Positions 47,618 to 58,758 of a stretch of DNA of 64,000 nucleotides are shown here, in pieces. The translations under genes and the position numbers were made by a program. Each line of letters opens with the position of its first letter. The stretch's first letter is position 1. The notes under the pieces are model-generated. The model saw only the letters and a program-made list of their open reading frames with translations, did no database searches and had not been told where the DNA came from. Source of the stretch: Eumeta japonica (Eukaryota > Arthropoda > Insecta > Lepidoptera > Psychidae); contig BGZK01000083.1 of NCBI GenBank assembly GCA_005406025.1, positions 434,001 through 498,000 on the forward strand. The letters are read 5' to 3'.

Positions 47618-47647
47618 CGCTATCGTATGAATCATCATACGATAGCG
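47618..47647. repeat. Perfect 13-bp-arm hairpin upstream of microprotein gene 1
   Basis: CGCTATCGTATGA, loop ATCA, TCATACGATAGCG. It lies 150 bp before the first microprotein start. The words TATCGTATGA and GATAGCGGTCG from it recur after the second microprotein gene. Confidence 0.9.
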
Positions 47648-47798
47648 GTCGGCGGTATCGCGCCTTATCTCCACTATTTACCAAACAGATAAGCGCACGG
47701 CTCAAACACAGCGATACTGGCCGGCGGTGCGTACACAGCACTGGGTCGACTCCTGAGGAGATAAGTGTTGGTCTCTTCGTGAAGTTCCAAATTGGAGA

Positions 47799-47945
47799 AT
47801 GTGCTGCTCGTGTAGCTGCGACTGCGGTAGCTGCGGCAAGATATTGCGGTGTTTGCTGTGCGTGACCCTGTGCGTGTTCCTGCTGAAGATGTGCGGGGTG
47901 GAAGTGGACGATAACTGCTGCGGCGGGGAGGACGGGGGGGAATAG
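47799..47945 (+). CDS. Cysteine-rich microprotein 1 (48 aa), unrecognised family
   Basis: ATG to TAG, 48 codons, GC-rich in AT-rich DNA. Starts MCCSCSCDCGSCGKILRCLL and ends VDDNCCGGEDGGE. Twelve cysteines: a CC-x-C-x-C-x-C-x2-C head, C-x2-C-x3-C in a hydrophobic middle (LRCLLCVTLCVFLL), and a CC before an acidic Gly tail. No N-terminal signal peptide. The middle could be a membrane anchor or lipidated segment; the head could bind metal; both are inference. A homologue lies 4.3 kb downstream on the same strand with 31 identical residues and at least 11 silent codon differences between identical residues, which argues that the protein is selected. I do not recognise the family. It could also be a coding exon of a longer transcript. 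Confidence 0.7.
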   Translation: MCCSCSCDCGSCGKILRCLLCVTLCVFLLKMCGVEVDDNCCGGEDGGE

Positions 47946-50149
47946 AGTGAAAGGGGAAATATCGGCTGTTACGTGCTATTATTTAATAGCCATTAAAGTG
48001 TCGAAAACTGTTACCAACATCCGAGCGGTATTTATTAATTTGACTGCCTGCCTGTCAAGAAAATGAGTGTATATACCCCATACTATTAAAAAAATATGTG
48101 ATGTCTCATCGAAGTTTTTGTTCATCTTTTTGCGCACATCAATACATTTGCGTTCATAAATGATATGTCCATTGAGTAATAATAAATTTATTTTATGTCG
48201 TGAATTCTACAACTTTTATGATTCTCAAATAAATACAGTGACCTTTCTTAACAGTTTTTTTTTCTTTTCTTACTTTTTAAACTTCGTCATCGGAATCCGA
48301 CAATAGGTACGATGTTCCCCAGTTTTGGAAATTGTCCACGTATCGTTTGTTAAAAAAATACTTACCCTTCTTCCTATCTTGCACAAGTCGACTTGACGAT
48401 TGGAACAGCGTTAAATCGAAATGCATGACCATAGTCAGGATCCTCCTAGCATTTTGACCATAATGTAATGTACCTATCTTAAAGTCTCACAACAGGAGGT
48501 ACTAACCGCTTAAAAGTAAACTCATCTATCACAATTATATATTCGTGCATCTGTCTGTTACACAGGTATTGTTCAGAGATTTAGTTTGAAACGCTGAAAT
48601 TCGAAATAGCGAAGCTCTTGGTTTAGGCTTAGGGGATAAGTACACCCGCTTCGAACGTGCCTAGTTGCGATTGGATTTTTAACTTGAAAAACACTTTTCT
48701 AATATACACCGTTTCAAAATAAAATAATTCGTTCGTCAAGGGTTCCGTATATAAATATGTTTAAAAATCTATATTATTATACATATTCCAGCAGAAGTTA
48801 AAGACTTAGGGAAGTGTAAATATTAATAAATAGGACATTCTGTTAACATGTAGTAATAATATCTGATGATAGTATTATCTCAGATATATTTGGAGCGATA
48901 AACTTTCCAGATTAGTAGCTGGAAATAATATTTTTAAGGCAAATTATAATTTTTAAAGTGAAAACTTTGTACACATTTCGAAATGAATATTCGGAATGAT
49001 AAAATCTTATGAGTTCACTTCACCGCCACCGATTCGTTAACTGTAGGATAGACTGGGTACGGTTGAAACAAAAGAAATATCTAGCGAATGAATACGATGA
49101 GAATGAGGGGTGTAAGGAGAGAAAGAAGCAGACGACAGGTCCAAACCCTTAACTTAGTTTTGCGACGTTCCCCGCACAGTGCTGTTGTGTACAAGAGATC
49201 GTATTGTAGTTTGGTACCCGAAAGTAAGTTTTTTTTCTTAAATTTATCGTGTTTGCGGCATCCAATCTTATGTTTCCATTAATAAATAACATATACAAAT
49301 ATATATATATATATGTGTGTGTATTGCTATTCGGCATGTTGATAAATATGAAAACGGACTAACGTCAACTATTTTAATTTACAAATTATGATTTTTTCCT
49401 TTTTGATATGATAATGAAATTGATAATCCCAAAAACCATCTGTTATTTCATTGTTTTAAATTTTCACATCAGCTGGCAGTCCGCAATCGGAACAAGCGCT
49501 AAGCTTTTTATTTATCAAACTGTCAATATAATTTTTATTAGTCATGCGGGGAAATTAGTATCTCTGCGCTTGCTTTTGGGGTCGAAAAGATGCTAATTAC
49601 CCATTTCACAATCACCACACGAATTTTGAGTATTAATGTCAATTTGAATGCGACAAGTAAACTTTTCGCACCCAAATTTTCATTGACACACGCAAATTGA
49701 CGAACAAATGATATTGGAGTAAAGAACGAAGGCGATTTAAATTTTGACATTTATACTCTAATTATCCCCACATACGTAATAAAAAATAGTATGTCGAACT
49801 AGTGCGAACTTTTCGCACTAGCTGCACAATATACTATTGTATTTAATTTCTACGTACCCACGGCTTGCATCAATGCTTGTTGTATTGACGCAATCATGGT
49901 CGGGCAGGTCACCCAATCACATCACCAGCGTGTCCGAGGAATAAACGAAATACTACAAAATTAAAGTAAAAAGTACAGAATACGCAATAGAACCTTTAAT
50001 CGTTTTGAATTTAATTTTAATAAATAAGCACTGAAACTTTTCCATTAGGAATATAATTGATGTCTAATAGCTACCGACAAAAAGGTGATGTAGCACAAGT
50101 CGACAGGGCGGACGCAACGCGTTGAAGGACACGCCAAATTGAATGGATA
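47946..50149. other. Intergenic DNA between the two microprotein genes
   Basis: AT-rich, with possible polyA signals for gene 1 near 48188 and 48229. A 10-bp-arm perfect hairpin (CTAGTGCGAA CTT TTCGCACTAG) lies at 49800-49822. A short open stretch at 49088-49280 is not recognisable. No other gene seen. Confidence 0.5.
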
Positions 50150-51122
50150 TGTTACGGTAAATCTGATTAATTGAAAATTATTAATAATTATCTATTATTA
50201 TTAATAATTACCGAAAGTCGAGGTTAAAGTGATAAATTAATCACATTTGTCGGTTTTTATTAATAATTTAACCCTAGTAGTGATAAATGTAATAAGTGGC
50301 CAAGGGTTGCGGGGCGGGGCGTTGTGTGCGACGTGCGAGAGGTGCGGGGGGGGGGGATGCCACGCGAGGGAACCGCGTAGGCGACGCGTTAGTTGGCTCG
50401 GTGTTATTCACAAACTATACCATATATTGTGTTATTGTTTTGAAAGCACGCGCACGTTATTTGTTGTATGCAACTCTAATCGCTGCAAATGCAAAAAAAT
50501 GCACGTTCTTTGCAATTCTAAGTGCCATAAAAGTCTTTCTTGCAAAAATAAATAATATTTTTAGTTTTGTTTTTATGAGTCTTTAATTGTTTTATTTTGA
50601 TGTTATTTTTATTGCAATTTAAATAGCAATATATTTTACTTGCACAACAAATATTTGTTGAATTCTATGATAATACTTTTAAAAATTAAATATGTTGCAT
50701 TTATAGGTGCTACAGAAGATTTACAGGCAAACCAAATATGATTGTTAATGATTGCTTTTAGGATTCGTGTTGATTTTGTCAATGAAACAATAATTGTTTA
50801 ATTTTATTTTTGTTACAATTTTATGTACCACGAAAGACTTTCTTACTTTGTTGTTTGCTTAGTTTTAACCTTGTTTGTGTGATCTCTAATTAATATAATT
50901 GTAAGACTGTGTTTAATATTATAAATAAATACCTGCTGGTCAAAAAACATTGGGTTTTTATTTATTTTATAACTTTTACCAATATGTGTCGTGAATTATT
51001 AATAATTACTACTAAAAGTAATAAATTTCGATCGTTTATTTACATTTACCAAAATATGTGGTTATTATTAATAATAACAGATAATTATTAATAATTTTCA
51101 ATTAATCAGATTTACCGTAACA
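50150..51122. mobile_element. 973-bp element with ~60-bp terminal inverted repeats
   Basis: Ends TGTTACGGTAAATCTGATTA and TAATCAGATTTACCGTAACA, with inverted similarity continuing through ATTGAAAATTATTAATAATT. Flanked on both sides by GATA (50146-50149, 51123-51126), a likely 4-bp target duplication. No transposase. The interior has a sharply GC-rich segment (50296-50400) inside AT-rich DNA. Confidence 0.85.
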
Positions 51123-51126
51123 GATA

Positions 51127-52085
51127 CAACTTAGCGACGACTTTTATATTTTGATGTATTTCTTCTGGAGAATTGAACTAAACTAAATTTTTAAATTATT
51201 ATATATACGATGTCATATGAATATGCATGATGTATTGCAGCTGTATCACATGTCGCCGTCATTGTTAAGTCACAGTCCCTGATGTTCATTAGCTGCTGTG
51301 TGACCTGTCTGCATGTAATTTCTGTTGTGGGTGCATAGCCTATGAGAATATTTCTATTGCCTTCTCTGTTGCTGTTTTCTGTCGTATAACAGAGTAATAA
51401 TATATATTTGAGGTTATACTATAAACGATATTTTTAATTAATGTGTTTACAATTCAGATATTAAATTTAATTAAAAACGCATATATTTCATCTGTGGTTT
51501 TTGATTGACGATTTTACGTTATAAATAAAAAAAAAAACTGTATGTAAACTTTACCTGTTACTTAAAGAGACAAAAAGCGAGTGTGAGTCAGTAACTAGAG
51601 TTGGATGAAATATTTAAGTGTCCAATTCAAAGGCGAATAATAGCTACCTAAATGACTGCTTTGATTGAATACGATGTCGGTTCCAAAAATCTCATTGACT
51701 TCGATATAAATGCTCTGAACAATATGTATGTATTAAATTTTGTAAGGAAATTAAATAATAATTCGAAGTATTAAATTTTGATTCGAAACTAAAGTACCTA
51801 TACATGATACTTTAATAAATAGCCATCAATAATTGAGCAAACATTAAAAATAAATGTCATTTTTTTTACGTTAATGTCAAAATTGTCAATAATTATGTCA
51901 CAGTGAATTTTGTGCCTGCAGAAATGTTTACGATTACAAAAACTATATTTTGGAATCAGAATTTTATCCAGAGTTCATGAATTTCTAAATAAATCTCTCT
52001 TTGAATAACAAATATACCTTTTAAACAACACTTGACTAATTGTCATAAATCGTTTAATTTTTTCGTCTGTCGTCCATAGCACTGA
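51127..52085. other. Upstream region of microprotein gene 2
   Basis: AT-rich with no recognised element. A promoter cannot be pinpointed. A CGTCTGTCGTCC / GTCGTCAAAACGAGG CpG patch begins near 52065. Confidence 0.4.
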
Positions 52086-52124
52086 TTGTCGTCAAAACGA
52101 GGTAAAGGTGTAGGTAGCAGGCCG

Positions 52125-52268
52125 ATGTGCTGCCGCTGCAGGTGCGACTGCGGGTCGTGCGGGGCGTGTTTGCGCTGCCTGCTGTGCATCGGGCTGTGTG
52201 TGCATCTGATGCACTTCTTCGGCATCGACGTGGACGACGACTGCTGCGGCGGCGGCGACGGCGACTGA
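52125..52268 (+). CDS. Cysteine-rich microprotein 2 (47 aa), paralogue of the gene at 47.8 kb
   Basis: ATG to TGA, 47 codons. Starts MCCRCRCDCGSCGACLRCLL and continues CIGLCVHLMHFFGIDVDDDC with the tail CGGGDGD. Twelve cysteines, eleven at the same positions as in the 47.8-kb paralogue; Cys15 here replaces Cys32 there. It has a basic head (Arg4, Arg6), a hydrophobic Cys-bearing middle and an acidic tail. An in-frame ATG at 52086 would add 13 residues, but the homology starts at 52125 and a possible AG acceptor (TAGGTAGCAG) ends just before it. An AATAAA lies ~65 bp after the stop (52333). Function unknown. Confidence 0.7.
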   Translation: MCCRCRCDCGSCGACLRCLLCIGLCVHLMHFFGIDVDDDCCGGGDGD

Positions 52269-52549
52269 CGACGTCTGCCGGCATTCGACGCGCAATGATA
52301 GCGGTCGCAAAACGGCAGATGTTATCGTATGAAATAAAGTTGATCATGGCTAAGTACGTATTCAGTCGAATTTTTAGGGTTTCCTTCTTTTCTATATATA
52401 TACTGTCATGTATATGAATTGTATATCTACAATTTGTAACAAGTAAAGAATAGCTTTAAATTTTATTTTTATTTTACACACATCGGATAATTTTGTATCA
52501 ACATTTACTTCACACCAACGTTTTAAAGATGAGAAATTAGTGTTACACT

Positions 52550-53406
52550 TAGGGTTGCCAACATTTTTTCGGCGAAATATAGTATTTTCAAAATAAGCTG
52601 CAAAAACATATAGTACACTTCTAAAAAATATAGTATTTTATGAAAAAATTAAAAAGTACACAATGATATTAGTTGTTACTTATTTATTTTTATAAAAACT
52701 ATATTTTTTGCACTTCTTGTATTTTTTAACAATGTTTTGTCTAAAATGAAAGTGTCATATGCTTTATTACATTCAATTTTTAAATTGATGTAAATCAAAA
52801 GCATATTTTTTATTAATATCTGTTTCTTTCTTCCCGCCATTTCGAATTCATAACCGAAAATATTCTTTCTGTAAATGCCGAAATGGCGGGAATAGAGAAC
52901 AGGAATAATATGACTTTAAATAAATTGGGTAAGTTATTTTCAGTATTTTTTAAAATTAGCTGCCAATTTTGTCCTGTAGTTTTTTCCGTAAACTCATTTC
53001 AATCTTTTACTTTTGCAAAAATTTTATTCAATGTTGTAATTTCAGAGTAAAGGTCGTCCATTTCGATACTCAGATACATACAAAATTTCAGACACATTTA
53101 AAAATAAAACAGATCAAATAAATTATTTCGATGTTGTCAATTTGATACTGACAGATTCGGAACCAAAGTCAAAGGATTATAGATACGTTCGGATTTCGGA
53201 AACACGTACGCCTTACTCAATAGTTAATGTAAAAGCGCATTCATTAATTTTAAAAATGCGGATTTGTTTGTTAGATTTCGGTGTAAAAAATATAGTATTT
53301 TTGCGTATTATTATTACTATATACTATTGCGTACTTCAACAGTATATAGTACGCAAACTCGAAATATAGTACAATACTATATATTATAGTACGGTTGGCA
53401 ACCCTA
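52550..53406. mobile_element. hAT-type MITE, 857 bp
   Basis: Ends TAGGGTTGCCAAC and GTTGGCAACCCTA with further inverted AT-rich blocks (AAATATAGTA / TACTATATTT). The 8-bp direct repeat GTTACACT flanks it exactly (52542-52549, 53407-53414), as expected for hAT insertion. No transposase. An internal hairpin (TTCCCGCCATTTCG ... CGAAATGGCGGGA) lies at ~52835-52892. Confidence 0.92.
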
Positions 53407-53984
53407 GTTACACTATAAAATGTTTTATTTTCGATGTGATAGTTCGTCTCCATAAGTTGGTCTCTCGTTTCACTATTCTTTCTTGGCGTATTGTAAAATG
53501 TAAGTACGTAAATTTGTAATGAATATAATAGACATAAATAAAAATTTTAACAAAAAAAAAAAACGATTTCAAAACAAAAACTATTCCAAAACAAATTAAT
53601 ATGCACTAAAAAGTAAAAAAATAATTGGGTATTCTTCTACAACTTATAATTAACTTACTTTTTCAACTTACGAATACGTAGGTATAATTTATGTGTTTAC
53701 CACGCAAGGAGATAGGTACCTACCCACTTCAAAAACTCAACACATACCTATGAATAACAAACAATGACCAAAATATTTTTTTGAATTCTCCTAAGTAAAA
53801 TGAAATAAAAATATTAGACTACTTAAAAGTCAATCAAATTATTACGATAATATAATGTAGTTACAATTATTGTTATTTTTGGAGTCGCTGTCAGCCAAGG
53901 AAACTACAATATACCTAGCAATAGACATAGATAATTTGATCCTAAGAATTGAAAAGTTCCGTTTCTTTGTCATTGATCCCATAA

Positions 53985-54320
53985 TCAGAACCTAACCAAA
54001 CTCTCATCCAACTATCCTTCAAGTACATACACCCTTTCCAATAAAAATCGAAATCGGATGACGTGATATTGAGATATTCGTCCATATGTCGCGCGCATAC
54101 TCAATGCAAATTTAAGATTTATGTGATTTTTTCATAGATGCCATTGTCAGAACTGAACCAAATTAAAATGGGACCACACGGGAAGCACCAGCCTTCAAAT
54201 AAAAAAAGAATTATCAAAATCATTCCACCCAGTCGAAAGTTCTGAGGTAACAAACATAAAAAAATATACAGTCGAATTGAGAACCTCCTCCTTTTTAATT
54301 TTCAAGTCGGTTAAAAATAG
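53985..54320 (-). repeat. Lepidopteran interspersed repeat remnant
   Basis: Contains CTCATCCAACTATCCTTCAA, GAATTGAGAACCTCCTCCTT and TTCAAGTCGGTTAAAAA, phrases I recognise as recurring in moth and butterfly introns. Class unassigned; boundaries approximate. Confidence 0.45.
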
Positions 54321-54869
54321 ATACTTTACTGCTCAATTTTTAAAATCGCCATCTACTTTTGAATTCTAGTATTGTGTGCCGCGTTATGTATCTTATACGA
54401 TTGTACATATATATTAATAGTAGCGTACCGCAGGGACTACATATGAAAATTGATTTTAAAAGAGTAAAAACCAGAAGTATTTTACTTGAAATCGGAACGT
54501 ATTTTCATTTACGAGACTCGAAATCACGCGACCTCGTCTCGTACATACATTGCCGTTTGATTGTCAGTTTTGCAATTAGTAAACATTTACATCAATTTTA
54601 AAGTGTTGCAATGATTAATGAAGGCTGGCGTCGTAATACCATTTTGTGCCATTGACGACGGCTGGTATAAGATTCATAACGCGTTTTGTGGGATATTTAC
54701 TTAATAGTGTTGTTATTAGTCAATATTCTCCTGCAGTAGAAATTTTTAATTTAGTAGGCACCTGCACAATCGAGCTTTGCTCGTTTAAATTTTGCCTTTC
54801 GAGAATGCTGAGGAATACGATAACTTTCTACAGAAAAAATTGCTCATGTCCATTTCCAACAAAAACATT

Positions 54870-56340
54870 ACGATTTTAAAATTTCTCAGTATTTTATCTA
54901 AATAGTGCCATCTATCACATCGGAAACTTATTTCAGTGTTTTATGTAAATAGTGCCATCTGTTACGCTGCAAAATGTATTTCAATGTTTTATTTAAATAG
55001 CGCCATCTATATCATCGTTAAATGTATCTCAGTATTTTATCTAAATAGTGCCATCTATCACATCGGAAACTTATTTCAGTGTTTTATGTAAATAGTGTCA
55101 TCTGTTACGTCGCAAAATGTATTTCAATGTTTTATTTAAATAGCGCCATCTATATCATCGCTAAATGTATCTCAGCATTTTATCTAAATAGTGCCATCTA
55201 TCACATCGGAAACTTATCTCAGTGTTTTATGTAAATAGTGTCATCTGTTACGTCGCAAAATGTATTTCAATGTTTTATTTAAATAGCGCCATCTATATCA
55301 TCGCTAAATGTATCTCAGCATTTTATCTAAATAGTGCCATCTATCACATCGTAAACTTATCTCAGTGTTTTATGTAAATAGTGTCATCTGTTACGTCGCA
55401 AAATGTATTTCAATGTTTCATTTAAATAGCGCCATCTATATCATCGCTAAATGTATCTCAGCATTTTATCTAAATAGTGCCATCTATCACATCGTAAACT
55501 TATCTCAGTGTTTTATGTAAATAGTGTCATCTGTTACGTCGCAAAATGTATTTCAATGTTTTATTTAAATAGCGCCATCTATATCATCGCTAAATGTATC
55601 TCAGTATTTTATCTAAATAGTGCCATCTATAACATCGTAAACTTATCTCAGTGTTTTATGTAAATAGTGTCATCTGTTACATTGCAAAATGTATTTCAAT
55701 GTTTTATTTAAATAGCGCCATCTATATCATCGCTAAATGTATCTCAGCATTTTATCTAAATAGTGCCATCTATCACATCGTAAACTTATCTCAGTGTTTT
55801 ATGTAAATAGTGCCATCTGTTACATTGCAAAATGTATTTCATTGTTTTATTTAAATAGCGCCATCTATATCATCGCTAAATGTATCTCAGCATTTTATCT
55901 AAATAGTGCCATCTATCACATCGTAAACTTATCTCAGTGTTTTATGTAAATAGTGCCATCTGTTACATTGCAAAATGTATTTCAATGTTTTATTTAAATA
56001 GCGCCATCTATATCAATGCAAAATGTATCTCAGCATTTTATCTAATATTGTAATCTAATATCTTGTAATATATATCTAATATTGTAATATTCTAATATCG
56101 TAGAATTATTTCAGTATTTTATGTAAATAGTGCCATCTGTTATATCACAAAAATTACAATATTTTATTTAAATAGCGCCAGCTATGTAGTCGCAAAATGT
56201 ATTTCAGTATTCTATATCAATAGCGCCATCTGTTATATCGCAAAATTATTACAATATTTTATGTAAATAGTGCCATCTGTTATGTGGCACAAATTATGAC
56301 ATTTTATTTAAATAGCGCCATCTATTACTTCACACAATTT
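54870..56340. repeat. Tandem array: 143-bp higher-order repeat of three ~48-bp monomers
   Basis: The word AATAGTGCCATCTAT recurs at 54901, 55044, 55187, 55330, 55473, 55616, 55759 and 55902, i.e. every 143 bp exactly. Each unit contains three related monomers with AATAGTGCCATCTAT, AATAGTG(T/C)CATCTGT and AATAGCGCCATCTAT, each followed by a TTTTAT(C/G/T)TAAATAG link. Central units are nearly identical. The right edge (56040-56340) is degenerate, with an (ATATCTAATATTG)-like interruption. About 28 monomers in all. Not CRISPR: no unique spacers, wrong domain of life. Confidence 0.97.
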
Positions 56341-56344
56341 ATCT

Positions 56345-56815
56345 GTACGTAGTACTATTTTTTTTGAGAACCGATAATTTAGCAACAATGTGATTATCGA
56401 AAAATGGTTTATAATAGCACTAAATGAAGGAAAGCTGCGATTTTTTTTCTAGTGAAGAAACCTATAAAGCATAAATTGAAAAATATAATTAGGGCCGTTT
56501 CCGAGACAGCGCCGATTATCAAACTAATCAATTTTTTTATTGAATACACTAATTTTCTTCTTACGGTTTCACCCGCGTGGATGTGAAGCTTCTTGCGTTT
56601 ATTTCGATTATTGTGTTGGTGTGAGTATATTTTTGTTTTTTGAACATCTGATCTTAGATGTCATTTAACATCTTTTCTCGCAATAAAAAGTAAGTATCTG
56701 ACCTCTACGACTTTTGACTTTGACGTGGAAACATAAACATAAACGAAACCTTTGTCACCCCGTTAATCCCGAGTAATGTAGAATAAATTTTATTGAGATA
56801 TTAGCATTCGCCCTG
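56345..56815. other. AT-rich DNA right of the array
   Basis: No gene or element recognised. The short stretch TTACGGTTTCACCCGCGTGG at ~56560 resembles phrases in lepidopteran LINE 3' regions, but not enough remains. Confidence 0.35.
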
Positions 56816-57130
56816 GCTTCGGAATTTGAAACCCTACCGATAGTATAATCGAAATCACAGGCAGGATGGAGGACAAAATTTAGAATCGGGTCGAGGAGAG
56901 ATCGAAAGCGGAAACGTGGTCGACATCGTGATCGAGTGTGGGACTAAAATTAAAATCAAGAGCGTGACCGAATTAGAAATCGGGAGCAGTGCCGTGACTG
57001 GAATTGACAGCGGGACCGGGGCCGAGATCAGTATCGGAATCTACTTAAATCGAGAACGGGTTCAGAATCATAAGCGGGACCGCGATTGGATTCAAGATTG
57101 AGACAAATCGGCATCGAGAATAAGACCGGG
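56816..57130. repeat. Cryptic GATCGGGACCG-type repeat, third locus
   Basis: Degenerate GA-hexamer pattern, e.g. AAATCGGGAGCAGTGCCGTG, GACAGCGGGACCGGGGCCGA, TAAGCGGGACCGCGATTGGA. The complement resembles the 34.8 and 41.6 kb tracts. A 61-codon open frame across it is a by-product of the periodicity. Confidence 0.6.
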
Positions 57131-58720
57131 GGTCAGGACCGAAAAGAAAGGGATAGCGATCGACACCACGACCGCTCGATGTGCAAGGTCAAGGAACTCA
57201 TTCCACATCTATAGGGCACATAGGGCGGAGTCGCGAGCGAAAGCTACCGACTATATAAACTTAATAAAAACGTTGTTGTTTTGAAATCACAGACAATTTT
57301 ATTTCGCTTGTATAACAGTAACGGAATTGGTCACTAATCTGCGTTCTTGTACTTAAGACGCAATTGTGTCAAAGTTGTTAGTAGCCGTAAAACGTAAAAC
57401 TTCAGGGACGTGCGGTGGCCAAAAGGTGGAACTGTATCATTGTACAAGTGTTTATCTGTATAGAGAAAATATGGCATTTACGGAGTTGACTAAATGACAA
57501 TATAGTACACTCAATATTACGTTATTAATAACTAGCTATACCCACAGCTTGGTTCGGATAGACATTAATGAATACCTACATTTTCATAATGTCTCTCGCA
57601 ATCATTGAAAGAGTCATTTGAATCCCATTTAAGCGTCAAACATGTACTTTCTACACTAACACTACTCCTACGGTCGATTTTTTTAACATAAATAGTTTCG
57701 GTTAACATCAGTTGTTATTAAAACGTAGTTACTAAAGCGGACCCCGGCAATTTTGTATACATCGTGGGCCTATAATGGCTATAAATGACAGTCATACGAA
57801 GAACAAAAGGAGAGAAAATTTCGTAATACAATAGAATATTCTTCAAACGTCCTGTGATCCGGAGAACAATGATATAATGAAATAACAATAAAGCACACGT
57901 GGTATACTTTCTATTATAATGGCAATACTGATCGTCGCATCGTTTTGTAACTACAAAAACAAATTCAAGCCTGCACAAATCGCAATATTCCACACTTTAT
58001 CTGACCAATACAAATTGACGTGTAACATAATCAGAACTTCAGTAAAACATTAATAACATTTTCCTTTCTAAAGAATTACATAAACAATATTAAAACTGCT
58101 GTTCTTAGGGTATCGCTAGGTAATGTAATAATATACCTATTTTTTTATGACTATTTACAATGCATTGATATAAATCATTTAATAATACATATATGTTCTT
58201 TTTTATCACTTATATTCATTGTTGTTCTGTCATCTGTGATTTTACACGAAAAATAAATTCTAACCTACCTAGTACAGTAATAGTCATATTATACTAAAAA
58301 TTGGTTTTGATAGCCAGTCTTATCATCATCTATAGTTATTTTAAGCAGTTAACAAAGTTAATCCTACTATACAAAGGTATTCGGTGGCTCTTGAGCAGAT
58401 ACTAAGTCGTAATTACAGTCCACGATTGTCAATATTGTCAACAGAAGTGACTTGAATACTTGTTAGTTTTTTTTATATAAAATTGATGGTATTTTATTAA
58501 TAACTTCCCTGACTCTAAAAATATGAAAGAGCCCGCATTTCGATCACTTTAATACATACAATTTTTCTATATATGTCATATTTCCAGCCACACTCGGGCC
58601 CATTTTGCTGGTCTCCTTTAGTCATAATAATAAAAGTTAGTTACAAAATTAGTGACACACAATAGCGCCACATTTATTTTAGCAACTAAAACTTCGATAT
58701 TACCCCATATACATTTGCCA

Positions 58721-58758
58721 GATTTTTGCTTACCTACTAAAGTAGGTAAGCAAAAATC
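58721..58758. repeat. Perfect inverted repeat, 18-bp arms
   Basis: GATTTTTGCTTACCTACT, spacer AA, AGTAGGTAAGCAAAAATC: no mismatches. Confidence 0.95.

Noticed and set aside
47243..47692. 149-codon plus-strand open frame
   Set aside because: It is antisense to the mariner transposase fragment at its left end and has no recognisable domain; composition changes along its length.
52054..52347. 97-codon minus-strand Arg/Ser-rich frame
   Set aside because: Antisense shadow of microprotein gene 2; Cys codons read backwards give Ala/Arg-rich sequence.
54870..56340. CRISPR-like regular repeat
   Set aside because: Contiguous monomers without unique spacers, in a eukaryotic genome; it is a satellite with higher-order structure.
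56916..57101. 61-codon Ile/Glu/Gly-rich plus frame
   Set aside because: Produced by the degenerate hexamer repeat; codon content simply follows the repeat period.
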